Of a stretch of 64,000 nucleotides of DNA, positions 16,988 through 26,171 are shown piece by piece. The DNA comes from VRUE01 sp963728835 (GTDB lineage: Bacteria; Actinomycetota; Thermoleophilia; Solirubrobacterales; 70-9): positions 186,001 through 250,000 of the forward strand of contig CAVSKZ010000002.1 of the NCBI GenBank assembly GCA_963728835.1. Reading direction: 5' to 3'. Every line of letters starts with the position of its first letter. The first letter of the stretch is position 1. The position numbers and the translations under genes were made by a program. The notes under the pieces are model-generated. The model searched no databases. It saw only the letters and a program-made list of their open reading frames with translations, and was not told the DNA's origin.

Positions 16988-17372
16988 GACCTCGACCGCC
17001 GTGGCCGAACCGGCAGCCCGCGCAAGGCGCGCGTCGAGCGTCAGGAGAGAAGTGCCCAGAGCCTCGGCCAGCGCGATGTAGAGAGCGTCGTAGAAGCTGA
17101 AGTTGTGGCGCAGCTGCCAGGCCCGGTCGAGCAGGCCGGTGTGGGCGATGCGGCGCAGCGGCAGGTGGGCAAACCTGCCCAGCGCATCCGAAGCGCGCTC
17201 GTCCTGCTTGCGCGCCACGCGGCGCAGAGACTGCCCCACCTCGGCGTCGATCAGATATGGCGCCCAGAGCGAACGGCCGGCGGCGGTCCGGGAGAAGCTG
17301 CTCCTCCGCCCAATCGGCGTGCTCCCCGCGGACGAGGACGGTGACGAGGACCGATGCGTCGACGACGGGCAT
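16973..17372 (-). CDS. VapC-like PIN-domain toxin, frameshifted near 17287
   Basis: The start MPVVDASVLVTVLVRGEHADW carries the first catalytic aspartate. The remainder (LWAPYLIDAEVGQSLRR ... FSFYDALYIALAEALGTSLLTLDARLAR) carries the other PIN acidic residues but is in another frame. Removing the T at 17287, the centre of CGGTCCG, gives a continuous 132-residue PIN protein reading EQLLPAAAGRSLWAPYLID. VapC proteins are Mg-dependent RNases that cut tRNA or rRNA. The gene starts 8 bp after the vapB stop, the usual toxin-second order. As written, the toxin is truncated and would be inactive. Confidence 0.8.
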
Positions 17373-17380
17373 CGGTCCGG

Positions 17381-17611
17381 CTACTCGCCGCGGGACGCGC
17401 GGATGTCGGCGACGATCTCCTCGGCGGTGATGCCGGAATCGCCCCAGGCGCGAGAGCTGGCGAAGACGTCCTCGAGCGTCGCCTGCCTGGCAAGGTCTTC
17501 CAGGTCGCGCTTTATGTAGTCGGAGAGCGAGAGGCCCTCGGCCGCGGCCCGGACCTTGAGGGTCCTGTGGACCTCGTCGGGGACGTTTCGGATCTGGATC
17601 ATCTTGGACAT
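17381..17611 (-). CDS. VapB-like antitoxin (ribbon-helix-helix)
   Basis: A 76-residue protein starting MSKMIQIRNVPDEVHRTLKVRAA, a classic FitA/Arc-type ribbon-helix-helix DNA-binding segment. Its acidic C-terminal half (DSGITAEEIVADI) is the usual toxin-binding tail. It should neutralise the neighbouring VapC and repress its own promoter. ATG at 17611 or 17602 can serve as start. The start codon lies inside a two-fold symmetric operator (17606-17645), supporting autoregulation. The pair interrupts the polysaccharide locus. Confidence 0.85.
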   Translation of the reverse strand: MSKMIQIRNVPDEVHRTLKVRAAAEGLSLSDYIKRDLEDLARQATLEDVFASSRAWGDSGITAEEIVADIRASRGE

Positions 17612-17645
17612 GTGGATCACATTAGGCCATGTGACGGACATGTCC
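17606..17645. promoter_or_regulatory. Probable vapB operator (nested inverted repeats)
   Basis: GGACATGT (17606-17613) is mirrored by ACATGTCC (17638-17645), and inside it CACAT (17618-17622) is mirrored by ATGTG (17629-17633), all with the same centre. The element covers the vapB start codon and the upstream side. Such nested symmetry fits co-operative binding of two ribbon-helix-helix dimers. Binding by VapB is inferred. Confidence 0.65.
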
Positions 17646-17753
17646 GGGAGGGATTGGGTTCGCATGACCGGAACCCTGCAGGAAGCGGACCTACGCGTGG
17701 CGCGCAGAGAGCGCCGGCTGCGGCGCGAAACCGTCACGGAAGGCGCGCCCGCC

Positions 17754-18302
17754 TCAGAAAGGCAGCGTCTCGGCGAGCTCGGCGAGCGTCGGCGCACTCT
17801 TGTCCCGCTCGGAGAGGAGGGGCTCGGCGACGGGCCATTCGACCCCGACTCCTGGGTCGTCCCAGGCGATCCCGGACTCGGTTGCGGGGTCGTAGACGCT
17901 GGAGCAGAGGTAGCTCACGTCGGCGATCTCGCTGAGGACGACGAAGCCGTGGGCGAAGCCGACCGGGACGAAGAGCTGGCGATGGGCCTCGTCGTCGAGG
18001 ACGTACCCGGCCCAGCGACCGAAGGTCGGGGAGGCGCGGCGGAGGTCGACCGCGACGTCGAAGATCCGGCCGCGGCCGCAGCGCACGAGCTTCGCCTGGC
18101 CGGGCTCTGTCTGGAAGTGCAGGCCGCGCAGGGTGTCCTTCGTGGAGCGGGAGTGGTTGTGCTGGACGAACTCGGCGTCGACGCCGTGCCCGGCCCAGAG
18201 GTCGCTGCGGTAGGTCTCGAGGAAGAAGCCGCGGTCGTCGCCGTGGACCGCCGGCTCGAGCAGCACCAGGCCATCGAGCTCCGTCGACAGCACCTCAGGC
18301 AT
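17754..18302 (-). CDS. rmlC: dTDP-4-dehydrorhamnose 3,5-epimerase
   Basis: A 182-residue cupin enzyme converting dTDP-4-keto-6-deoxyglucose to dTDP-4-keto-rhamnose. It shows DDRGFFLETYR, FVQHNHSRSTKDTLRGLHFQ and GRIFDVAVDLRRASPTFGRW, the RmlC signature with the catalytic histidine region in LRGLHFQ. ATG at 18302 overlaps the rmlB stop. It is the last gene of the rmlA-D-B-C operon, all on the minus strand with 1 to 13 bp spacing or overlap. Confidence 0.95.
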   Translation of the reverse strand: MPEVLSTELDGLVLLEPAVHGDDRGFFLETYRSDLWAGHGVDAEFVQHNHSRSTKDTLRGLHFQTEPGQAKLVRCGRGRIFDVAVDLRRASPTFGRWAGYVLDDEAHRQLFVPVGFAHGFVVLSEIADVSYLCSSVYDPATESGIAWDDPGVGVEWPVAEPLLSERDKSAPTLAELAETLPF

Positions 18303-19285
18303 CAGCCGAGTGCCCTGCCGTACTGCTTTTCGTAGTACTCGCGATACTCGCCGGAGCGGATCGGGCCCCACCACTCCTCGTTGTCGCGGTACCACCGCAC
18401 GGTCTTCTCCAGCCCGTCGGCAAAGCGCACCTGCGCCTCCCAGCCGAGCTGCTCGCGGATCTTGTCGCTGCCAAGGGAGTAGCGGCGGTCGTGGCCGGGA
18501 CGGTCGGCGACGTACTCGATCAGGCCCTCGTCGCCGCCGGACAACTCGATCACGCGCTTGACGACCTCGATGTTCTCGCACTCGTCGGGCCCGCCGACGT
18601 TGTAGGCCTCGCCGGGCTTGCCCTTCTCCAAGACCGTGTGGATGCCGCGGCAGAAGTCCTCTACGTAGAGCCAGTTGCGCACCTGGCGGCCGTCGCCGTA
18701 GACCGGCAGCGAGTCGCCGTGCAGGGCGTTCAGCACCATCAGCGGGATCAGCTTCTCCGGGTACTGGCGCGGGCCGTAGTTGTTGGAGCCGCGGCAGATC
18801 ACCGCCTCCAGCCCGTAGGTGTGGAAGTGGGCGGCGACCAGAAGGTCTCCCGCCGCCTTGGTCGCCGAGTAGGGCGAGGACGGGTCGAGCGGCGAGCTCT
18901 CGGTGAAGGAGCCCGACTCGATCGAGCCGTAGACCTCGTCGGTGGAGACCTGCAGGAAGCGGTCGACACCCAGCTCCCGGGCGGCGTCGAGCAGGGTGCC
19001 GGTGCCGATCACGTGGGTCCGGGCGAAAGCGTCCTGGTCGTCGATCGAGCGGTCGACGTGGGACTCGGCGGCGAAGTTGACCACCGCGTCGCACCCCTCC
19101 ATCGCCTCGCGCACGACCGCGGGGTCCTCGATCGCGCCGACCACCAGCTCGGTTCCCTCAGGCAGGTTCTCGCGCCGGCCGGCGTAGGTGAGCTTGTCGA
19201 GCACCCGCACCTCGTGCTCACCCGAGACGAGGCGCACGTAGGTGGAGCCGATGAAGCCGGCGGCGCCGGTGACGAGCAGCTTCAC
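18302..19285 (-). CDS. rmlB: dTDP-glucose 4,6-dehydratase
   Basis: A 327-residue extended short-chain dehydrogenase. It has the NAD-binding TGAAGFIGSTYVR, the catalytic YSATKAA (Y-x3-K), STDEVYG, and NYGPRQYPEKLIPL, all diagnostic of RmlB. It converts dTDP-glucose to dTDP-4-keto-6-deoxyglucose. The GTG start at 19285 overlaps the rmlD stop by 4 bp. Confidence 0.96.
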   Translation of the reverse strand: MKLLVTGAAGFIGSTYVRLVSGEHEVRVLDKLTYAGRRENLPEGTELVVGAIEDPAVVREAMEGCDAVVNFAAESHVDRSIDDQDAFARTHVIGTGTLLDAARELGVDRFLQVSTDEVYGSIESGSFTESSPLDPSSPYSATKAAGDLLVAAHFHTYGLEAVICRGSNNYGPRQYPEKLIPLMVLNALHGDSLPVYGDGRQVRNWLYVEDFCRGIHTVLEKGKPGEAYNVGGPDECENIEVVKRVIELSGGDEGLIEYVADRPGHDRRYSLGSDKIREQLGWEAQVRFADGLEKTVRWYRDNEEWWGPIRSGEYREYYEKQYGRALG

Positions 19286-20137
19286 GCGGCCGCCTCGTGC
19301 TCGGCGGAGCGCTGCGCGAGGTACGCGGCGAGGCCGTCCTGCCATGGGGGCAGCTCGATCGCGTGCTCGCGCTGGCTGGTGAGGGCGGAGAGCGGCGGGC
19401 GCGGCGCCGGCCGTCCCAGCATCTCGGTCGTCCCCGAGAGCACCAGGCACTCGACCTTCGCCTGGTCGAAGATCTCGCGGGCGAAGTCGTACCAGGAGCA
19501 GGCGCCGGCGGCGGCCATGTGGTGGATGCCGAACTCGATTCCCTCGATGAGGCGAACGATCCCATAGGCGAGGTGCCAGGTGTAGGTGGGCGAGCCGACC
19601 TGGTCGCGGACCACCAGCACCTCGTTCTGGGTGGACGCGAGCCGCAGCATCGTCTCGACGAAGTTGGAGCCGCCGATGCCGAAGAGCCAGGACGAGCGAA
19701 CGACGAAATGGCGCTTGTTCGCCGCCGCGGTCGCCTCCTCGCCGGCCAGCTTGGTGCGGCCGTAGGCGGAGAGCGGCGCCGGCTGGTCGGTCTCCACGTA
19801 GGGGGCGCCCTTGGCGCCGTCGAAGACGTAGTCGCTGGAGACGTAGACGACCGATGCGTCGACGGAGGCGGCCGCTGCCGCCACGTGCCCCGCCCCCTTG
19901 CCGTTGACGGCCATCGCCGCCTGCTCGGCCTCCTCGGCGCCGTCGACGTCGGTCCAGGCGGCGCAGTTGATCACCACGTCGGGACGCTCCAGCTCGAACT
20001 TCGAGCTCGACGATCGCCTCGTCGGCGACGTCGAGCTCGGTATGGCCGAAGCCGACGACGTCGTGGCCGGCGTTGCCCGCCGCGAGCATCACGTCGCGAC
20101 CGAGCATCCCGCCCGCTCCCGTCACCAGCACCTTCAT
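19282..20137 (-). CDS. rmlD: dTDP-4-dehydrorhamnose reductase, frameshifted near 19999
   Basis: The N-terminus (MKVLVTGAGGMLGRDVMLAA) and the rest (PDVVINCAAWTDVDGAEEAE ... YVSSDYVFDG ... YGRTKLAGEE) are both clearly RmlD but lie in different frames. Removing C19999, the centre of AGCTCGAA-C-TTCGAGCT, restores 284 residues reading IVELEFELERPDVVINCA. The enzyme reduces dTDP-4-keto-rhamnose to dTDP-rhamnose. As the only rmlD visible it would be needed for the pathway, so an error in the sequence is more likely than a true null. It lies between rmlA (13 bp) and rmlB (4-bp overlap). Confidence 0.85.
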
Positions 20138-20150
20138 CGCCGGCCGCCCA

Positions 20151-21227
20151 TCAGATGATCTTGATCTCGGACTTGTCGCCGACCAGCATCCGCAGCGTCC
20201 TCGGCAGGCCGTCGCTGCGCGTGAGCTTCACTTCGCGACCCAGGAGGCTGGCCTCCATGCGGGTGCCGAGATCTTCGACGACCGAGTCGGCGAGCACGAT
20301 CGAGTGCTCGATTTCCGAGCGGCAGATGCTCACGCCCTCGCCGATCGACGTGTAGGGGCCGACGTAGGCGTTCTCGATTCGCGCACCGGCCCCGATCACC
20401 GCCGGGCCGCGCACGACCGAGCCCTTCAGCACCGCGCCCTTCTCTACCACTACCCGGCCCTCGACTCGGGAGTCCTCGTCGACCTCGCCCTCGACCCTGG
20501 TCTCGACCTCCTCCAGCACCAGGCGGTTGGCCTCGAGCATGTCCGCGAGCTGGCCGGTGTCCTTCCACCAGCCGCTGACCACCTCCGAGCGGACCGTCCG
20601 CCCCGCCTCGATCAGGCCCTGAATCGCCTCGGTGATCTCGAGCTCGCCGCGCCAGGACGGCTCCAGGGCGCGGGCGGCGTCGAAGATCGCCTGGGAGAAG
20701 AGGTAGACGCCGACGAGGGCGAGGTTCGAGGGCGGGTCCTTGGGCTTCTCGACCAGGCGCACGATCCGCTCCCCGTCCAGCTCGGCGATCCCGTAGGACT
20801 GGGGATCGTCGACCGGGGTGAGCAGGATCAGGGCCTCCGGTTCCTCGGCGCGAAAGCTGGCGACCAGCCCGCTGAGGCTGTCGGCGAGCAGGTTGTCGCC
20901 CAGGTACATGACGAAGGGCGAGCCTCCGATGAACTCCTCCGCGGTGAGAACCGCATGGGCGAGCCCGGCGGGCTCGTCCTGGACGATGTAGGTGATCTCC
21001 GCGCCGAAGGCAGAGCCGTCGCCGGCCGCGGCGCGGATCTCCTCGCCGGTCTCCGGCGCGATGATGATCCCGATCTCGGTGACCCCGGCTTCGACCAGCG
21101 CCTCGATCCCGTAGAAGAGCACGGGCTTGTTCGCGACGGGCACGAGCTGCTTCGCCGACGTGTGGGTGATCGGGCGCAGCCGCGTGCCGGCTCCGCCGGA
21201 GAGGATCAGGCCTTTCAGGTCTTGCAC
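20151..21227 (-). CDS. rmlA: Glucose-1-phosphate thymidylyltransferase, long form with left-handed beta-helix tail
   Basis: A 358-residue nucleotidyltransferase. The N-terminus LKGLILSGGAGTRLRPITHT is the nucleotide-binding signature, followed by MYLGDNLL, LVEKPKDPPSNLALVGVYLF and SGWWKDTG. The last ~110 residues form hexapeptide repeats (VEGRVVVEKGAVLKGSVV, IGAGARIENAYVGPYTSIG), as in the longer RmlA paralogues of actinobacteria and archaea. It makes dTDP-glucose for the rhamnose pathway. GTG at 21227 is chosen; GTG at 21245 is an in-frame alternative. It is the first gene of the rml operon, divergent from the glycosyltransferase at 21288. Confidence 0.93.
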   Translation of the reverse strand: MQDLKGLILSGGAGTRLRPITHTSAKQLVPVANKPVLFYGIEALVEAGVTEIGIIIAPETGEEIRAAAGDGSAFGAEITYIVQDEPAGLAHAVLTAEEFIGGSPFVMYLGDNLLADSLSGLVASFRAEEPEALILLTPVDDPQSYGIAELDGERIVRLVEKPKDPPSNLALVGVYLFSQAIFDAARALEPSWRGELEITEAIQGLIEAGRTVRSEVVSGWWKDTGQLADMLEANRLVLEEVETRVEGEVDEDSRVEGRVVVEKGAVLKGSVVRGPAVIGAGARIENAYVGPYTSIGEGVSICRSEIEHSIVLADSVVEDLGTRMEASLLGREVKLTRSDGLPRTLRMLVGDKSEIKII

Positions 21228-21287
21228 GCTGGGAGAGTCCTGCACGTTGCGGAAGGCTATCGTCGCGTGCCTGGCGGGCGCCTCTCC

Positions 21288-22244
21288 ATGCTTGCGACGA
21301 TCTACATCCCCAACCTGAACGGATCGGCGCGGCTCTCGCTCCTCCTCGACAGCCTCGCCGCCCAGACGGCCGCCCACCGGGTCGTACTGGTCGACAACGG
21401 CTCCGAGGACGGCTCGGTGGCGATGACGCGGAATCGCTTCCCAGGAACGACGGTCGTCGAGCTGGAGCGCAACTTCGGCTTCGGCCCGGCCCTGAACCGA
21501 GCCATCGCCCAGCACGGCGGCGACCCGCTGATCCTGCTCAACACCGACGTCCGCTGCGAGCCGGACTTCGTCGAGCAGATGCTCGCCGCGCTCGCCGCCG
21601 GCGTGGACATGGTGGCCGGCACCCTGCTCAAGGAGCGCTCCCCCGATCTCATCGACTCGGCCGGAGTGATCGCCGACCGGCGGACGCTGATGGCGTTCGA
21701 CTACATGAACGGGTGCCCGGTCGGCTCTCTGGCCGCAGCGCCGCCGCCGCTGGCCCCTTCGGGAGGGGCGGCGCTCTACCGCCGCGCGGCCTTCGAGGGG
21801 GTGGGCGGGTTCGACGAGAGGATCTTCGCCTACTACGAGGACCTCGACCTGGGCCTGAGGCTGCGGGCGGCCGGGGGCAGATGCGCGCTTGCCCACCTCG
21901 CCAGGGCCCGGCATGGCTACTCGGCGACGCTGGGTCACGATCCGGGCGCCAAGTACGCGCTCACCGGCTGGAGCCGGGGCTACATGCTGCGCCGCTACGG
22001 GGTGATGGCCAATCCCGGAGGGGCAGCGCGCACGCTGCTTTGCGAGGCGGCCATCTGCGCCGGCCAGATCGTCCTCGACAGGACCTTTCGGGGCGTGGCC
22101 GGCAGGTGGCGCGGCTGGAGCGACGCGGCTGGGCTCCCCGCCCGCCAGCTCCCCGGAGACGACATGCCGGAGGTACCCCTGGCCAGATCGCTCAACCGGC
22201 GGCTGCGCCGGCGTCCGGACGCCCGGCGGCGGGATAGGTCCTAA
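21288..22244 (+). CDS. Family 2 glycosyltransferase, rhamnosyltransferase-like
   Basis: A 318-residue GT-A protein with TIYIPNLNGSARLSLLLDSL, VVLVDNGSEDGS, NFGFGPALNRAI, LLNTDVRCEP, GGAALYRRAAFEGVGGFDE and YYEDLDLGLRL. It likely adds a deoxyhexose or other sugar to the growing repeat unit. ATG at 21288 is chosen. The last 53 bp overlap the convergent flippase gene end to end. Its position beside rmlA fits use of dTDP-rhamnose, by inference. Confidence 0.87.
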   Translation: MLATIYIPNLNGSARLSLLLDSLAAQTAAHRVVLVDNGSEDGSVAMTRNRFPGTTVVELERNFGFGPALNRAIAQHGGDPLILLNTDVRCEPDFVEQMLAALAAGVDMVAGTLLKERSPDLIDSAGVIADRRTLMAFDYMNGCPVGSLAAAPPPLAPSGGAALYRRAAFEGVGGFDERIFAYYEDLDLGLRLRAAGGRCALAHLARARHGYSATLGHDPGAKYALTGWSRGYMLRRYGVMANPGGAARTLLCEAAICAGQIVLDRTFRGVAGRWRGWSDAAGLPARQLPGDDMPEVPLARSLNRRLRRRPDARRRDRS

Positions 22245-23505
22245 ACCAGTCACAGCGGTTCGCCACCGCGAGCACGATCGGTGCGACGACGATGAGGCAG
22301 ACGGCGATCCTCGCCGCGAGCTGGCCGAATGCCGGTGCCGAGGCCCCCTCGTCCTGGAGCAGGACGGTGACGCCCGCCATGACCGCAAGCTCGACGACCG
22401 CGATCGCGAGCAGCAGGCGCTCGCGCCGCACCCGCAGGTAGACCTGGTAGAGGGCGAAGTAGAAGCCGTCGATGGCGAAGGCGACGAGGAGGATGATCAG
22501 CGGCGTCCTCGCGTCGTCGCCGATCGGGCCGAGGAGGATCGGGCCGACGACCGCCATCGCGGGCAGGAGGACGAGCCAGCCCCCGGCGATCGCGAAGCCG
22601 CGGCGAACGAGCAGCTTCGCCTCGGCCCAGGCATCGGGAGCGGTGAGTATGAACGGCAGCAGGGCGCTGGCGATCGCTGTGTTCACCAGCAGCACCCCCG
22701 AGCTGAAGCGCCAGGCGGCCGTGTAGGAGGCCACGTCGTGCTCGCCCGCCAGCATCGCCAGCAGCAGCACGTCGCCGTTGATGACGAGCGCCGAGAAGAT
22801 CCCGGTGACGGCCATCACCCGCCGCCGCTCGAGATCGATCTCGGCGGCCGACATCTCGTCGCCGCCGGGATCCGCGGGCGAGGACCTCGAGAAGAGCAGG
22901 AAGCCGCCCAGCAGCGCCGTCAGCGCCGGGGCCAGCATCGCGTAGCCGATCATCATCGAGACGGACCCGAGGCCGGCGATCGCGCACCCTCCGACGAAGG
23001 CCAGGCGGAGGCCGCCCTGGACGCTCTGCAGCGTCCCCGCGTGGACGAAGCGTCGCTGGCCTTGCAGCGCCCAGATGAGGAAGAAGGCGAGGCTGCCGAA
23101 GACCTCGCCCGCCGCACCGATCGCCGCAGCCGTGCGGTACGGAGCCAGAGGCGGAAGCAGGAGGACGACGGCGAGGACCCCGACGGCGATCACGGCTCCG
23201 GTGCGGAGCCTGTGCAGCATCAGGCTACGCAGCTTCTTCCGCGCGGCCGCCGGGTGCGCCGAGTCGGCGGTCTCGGCGATCGCCACGATGCCGAGGCCGA
23301 AATCGGCGAACTGCACCGCGAGGCTGTTGACGGCGAGGCCGACGCCGAAGGCGGCGAACTCGTCGAAGGAGAGGACCCTCGCCGCGACGATCGCCGCCGC
23401 AAACGCCGCGGCGGCCCCGATCGCGTTGCCGCCGACGACGATCAGGCTCGCCCTCATCCGCGGCCTCGCGGCGAACCTCTCCCCCAGTTTCGCGAGCCCC
23501 CTCAC
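22192..23505 (-). CDS. Wzx-like polysaccharide flippase
   Basis: A 437-residue membrane protein with about twelve helices of the polysaccharide transporter (MATE/MVF superfamily) type. It begins with a basic segment and then LIVVGGNAIGAAAAFAAAIV, VLSFDEFAAFGVGLAV. Such flippases move undecaprenyl-linked repeat units to the outer face for polymerisation. The start is GTG at 23505; 34 bp separate it from the upstream ligase gene, so the two are probably co-transcribed. With the initiating transferase and ligases this completes a Wzx/Wzy-type pathway. Confidence 0.82.
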   Translation of the reverse strand: MRGLAKLGERFAARPRMRASLIVVGGNAIGAAAAFAAAIVAARVLSFDEFAAFGVGLAVNSLAVQFADFGLGIVAIAETADSAHPAAARKKLRSLMLHRLRTGAVIAVGVLAVVLLLPPLAPYRTAAAIGAAGEVFGSLAFFLIWALQGQRRFVHAGTLQSVQGGLRLAFVGGCAIAGLGSVSMMIGYAMLAPALTALLGGFLLFSRSSPADPGGDEMSAAEIDLERRRVMAVTGIFSALVINGDVLLLAMLAGEHDVASYTAAWRFSSGVLLVNTAIASALLPFILTAPDAWAEAKLLVRRGFAIAGGWLVLLPAMAVVGPILLGPIGDDARTPLIILLVAFAIDGFYFALYQVYLRVRRERLLLAIAVVELAVMAGVTVLLQDEGASAPAFGQLAARIAVCLIVVAPIVLAVANRCDWFRTYPAAGRPDAGAAAG

Positions 23506-23539
23506 AGCGGCCGGGGCAACCGGCTCCCAGCGGCTTCCC

Positions 23540-24913
23540 TCAACGGGCCAGGGCCGGGGCCCGCTCCGCGGAACCCCGCGCGTCGTCCCCCCCGGGCCGC
23601 GTGGTCGACTGTGGGGACTCCGCCCTGATGCGAAGGTTCACGGTAAGCAGGAGCCACCACGTCAGGGCGAGGATCTGGGTCTCGAGCGCGGGGTAGATCA
23701 CGTTGTAGAGGGAGAGGCCGAGACCGGCGGCGGCGACGCCGGCCGCCCAGGGTTCGACCGGCCGCCAGGCGGCCAGGCCGAAGACGACGGCGGCCCAGAC
23801 CAGGAAGCCGCCGATCAGCAGCACGCCGATGGCGCCGGTCTCGACCAGCAGCTTCAGGTAGTAGCTCTCGACGGTGACTATGGGCGATGCGTCCTCGACC
23901 AGCTGCTGTGCGTTGCCGGTGGAGGCTGCGCCCCGGCCGATCGCCTTCTGCACCGTCGTCGCGTCGCCGTAGACCTGGAAGCCCTTGTCGAACGATTCCC
24001 GGCGAAGCTGGTTCCCCTCGTCCTTGCCTGGGTCGAAGCCGGAGGTGACGCGGGCACCCGCGGCACTGGGCGAGACCCCCCCGATCGAGCCGGCCGCGAC
24101 CGCGATCACGATCGCGGGCACGACCAGGACGGCGAAGCGGAGGCGCATCCCGCGAACGGCGAAGAGGAAGAGTGCGGCGAGGCCGATCAGCGAGATCACG
24201 ACGCCGGACCGGCTGAAGGTGAGGACCACCCCGCTGAGGATCGCCGCGAGCAGGGCAGAGCCGGCGACGCGGGCAGCCGTTCCCCGCAGGCGCGGCAGCT
24301 CGCCCATCGCCAGCACCGCCGTGCAGCCGAGAAAGGCCGAGGTGTGCAGGTAGCTCCCGGTGATGCCCGCGTAGCGGTTGGCGGCCAGCCCGTCCACCTG
24401 GGCGCTCGCCGCCTGGATGAAGCCTTCCACGCCGCAGGCCTGGAGCAGCACGGTGGTCGCGACGACGCCACCGGCGGCGAGGAGGAGGCGGGTCAGCCGC
24501 TGCGTGTCGCCGGGCTCCAGCAGGGGCCATACCGCCAAGGCGAAGGTCGGGTAGACGAGGTACTGGGCGACGCCGATCCCGTACAGCTTCAGTCCGACCA
24601 CGCTCGCCGGATAGCTGAGCAGGACCGTGAGCGCGATCAGCCCCCAGCCGATCAGCAAGGGCCGCGGGAAGTCCTCGAGGCGCGGCCTCTTCTGAACGAT
24701 GCAACCGATCGCGATGGCCGCCACGAGAGCCGGGACGAGGGAGTTGACGGTCAGCCCGGGGTCGCCCAGGGAGATGTCGTCGGCAAGGGCAAGCAGGCCG
24801 CCGCGCATCGGCGCCAGGACCACGGCGGCGGCGACGAGCGCCCGCAGGCCCTTGCGGCCGCCGAACAGCGCGACGGCCAGCGCGACGAGGAAAAGGGCTG
24901 CCGCGACGATCAC
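23540..24913 (-). CDS. O-antigen ligase/polymerase-like membrane protein (second copy)
   Basis: A 457-residue polytopic protein of the O-antigen ligase family: about eleven helices and the large periplasmic loop with GRGAASTGNAQQLVEDASPI and VESYYLKLLVETGAIG, where the ligase family normally has a similar HNxYL-like region. It lacks the C-terminal TPR part of the copy at 7406. One of the two may polymerise and the other ligate, but this cannot be decided here. The start is GTG at 24913, 57 bp downstream of the secreted hydrolase gene read in the same direction. Confidence 0.8.
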   Translation of the reverse strand: MIVAAALFLVALAVALFGGRKGLRALVAAAVVLAPMRGGLLALADDISLGDPGLTVNSLVPALVAAIAIGCIVQKRPRLEDFPRPLLIGWGLIALTVLLSYPASVVGLKLYGIGVAQYLVYPTFALAVWPLLEPGDTQRLTRLLLAAGGVVATTVLLQACGVEGFIQAASAQVDGLAANRYAGITGSYLHTSAFLGCTAVLAMGELPRLRGTAARVAGSALLAAILSGVVLTFSRSGVVISLIGLAALFLFAVRGMRLRFAVLVVPAIVIAVAAGSIGGVSPSAAGARVTSGFDPGKDEGNQLRRESFDKGFQVYGDATTVQKAIGRGAASTGNAQQLVEDASPIVTVESYYLKLLVETGAIGVLLIGGFLVWAAVVFGLAAWRPVEPWAAGVAAAGLGLSLYNVIYPALETQILALTWWLLLTVNLRIRAESPQSTTRPGGDDARGSAERAPALAR

Positions 24914-24970
24914 GCGGGTGAAGTCCTTGCGGTCAAGAAATAGGAGAGCCTAAACGGCTCGGAGGTCGCA

Positions 24971-26092
24971 CTACGGTCGCGCGCGGCCACCGGCGATGGA
25001 GACGAAGGCCCGCCAGGCGGGCTTGGGGCGGAACCCGGAGCCGCCATGGAAGAGGCCGACCGAGTCGCAGAAGTCGCAGACGCCGGGCACGTCCTTCCAG
25101 GAGAACCAGTAAGCGCCTTTGAGGTTGAGGCGATGGCGATTGGCGATCAGGTAGCGGTAGGCACCGCGGAGTTCGCGGGCCTGGCCCGCGATCCCCTGCT
25201 CGAAGGCGACTATGTGCGGGTCGTTCTGCGAGCCCCAGCCCATCTCGGTGATGTAGAGCTCGGCACTGGGGTCGTGGTCGTCGACGATCACGGCGCGCAT
25301 GTCCTCGGTCAGCTCTTCCAGGTCCTCGACGTGGAACGCGTACGGGTGCAAGGCCACCGCGTCGAAGTACCGCTCGATGCCGGGCATGCGATAGAGGGCG
25401 GCGAGGAACCTGGCGGCGTCCATGCCCCGACTGCCTCCCTCGTTGGGATCGCCGAAGAGGCCCGAGAGCATCACCTCCGCGCCCGGGTCGGCAGATTTGA
25501 TCGTGCCGTAGGTCAGCTTCAGCAGCCGTGCGTAGCGATGGGGTGAGACCGGATAGGCGAAGTAGAAGAAGTTCGCCTCGTTCCACACCTGCCAGGTCCG
25601 GATCGGCATCGGACGCGGGATTGCCACCACGTCGCCTTCTTCGGCGACGGCCGGCGCGTGCTCGGCCCAGAACTCGCCGCCCGGCCCGTAGCGGTCCACC
25701 GCGGCCCGGACGAACGCCGTCCAGGCGGTGCGCGCGCGGGCGCTGTCGATCGGCATCGTCGTCTGTTCGCGCGCAAGCCAGCCCGGGGTGCCGTAGAGGA
25801 ACGGCAAGACGGTCATGCCCGTCCGCGAGGCAAGCTCCAGGGTCGCGTCGAGCCCGGACCAGTCGTAGACCCGCTTCGCGCTCGGCTGCACCAGCGCCCA
25901 CTGCACCGGCACCCGGATGGCGCCGATTCCGCCCGCGTCCATGTAGCGGACGTCGGCCCTGGTCAACTCAGTCTGAGGATCGATCCCGAAGAAAAAGCCG
26001 GGCGGGGGCGCGGCCCTGCCCCCAGCGCCGACAGCCCCGACAGCCACCGCGATCGCGGCGATCGCGGTGGCTGTGATCAGTCGTCGTCTCAT
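24971..26092 (-). CDS. Secreted glycoside hydrolase, clan GH-A type (paralogue of the gene at 5755)
   Basis: A 373-residue exported barrel enzyme with an N-terminal signal (RRRLITATAIAAIAVAVGAV). Candidate catalytic residues are E172 in WQVWNEAN and E283 in YITEMGWGS. The FCDSVGLFHGGSGFRPKPAW C-terminus matches the paralogue at 5755. It starts at ATG 26092 and is probably in one transcript with the downstream ligase and flippase. A role in trimming the locus's own polysaccharide is inferred. Confidence 0.8.
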   Translation of the reverse strand: MRRRLITATAIAAIAVAVGAVGAGGRAAPPPGFFFGIDPQTELTRADVRYMDAGGIGAIRVPVQWALVQPSAKRVYDWSGLDATLELASRTGMTVLPFLYGTPGWLAREQTTMPIDSARARTAWTAFVRAAVDRYGPGGEFWAEHAPAVAEEGDVVAIPRPMPIRTWQVWNEANFFYFAYPVSPHRYARLLKLTYGTIKSADPGAEVMLSGLFGDPNEGGSRGMDAARFLAALYRMPGIERYFDAVALHPYAFHVEDLEELTEDMRAVIVDDHDPSAELYITEMGWGSQNDPHIVAFEQGIAGQARELRGAYRYLIANRHRLNLKGAYWFSWKDVPGVCDFCDSVGLFHGGSGFRPKPAWRAFVSIAGGRARP

Positions 26093-26171
26093 CGATCGCG
26101 GAAGGTATCGAGTAGGTCAGAGCTTCAACCCGGATGCGCCGGGCGAGTCGCGGGTTCGCGAGCGGCGACGC

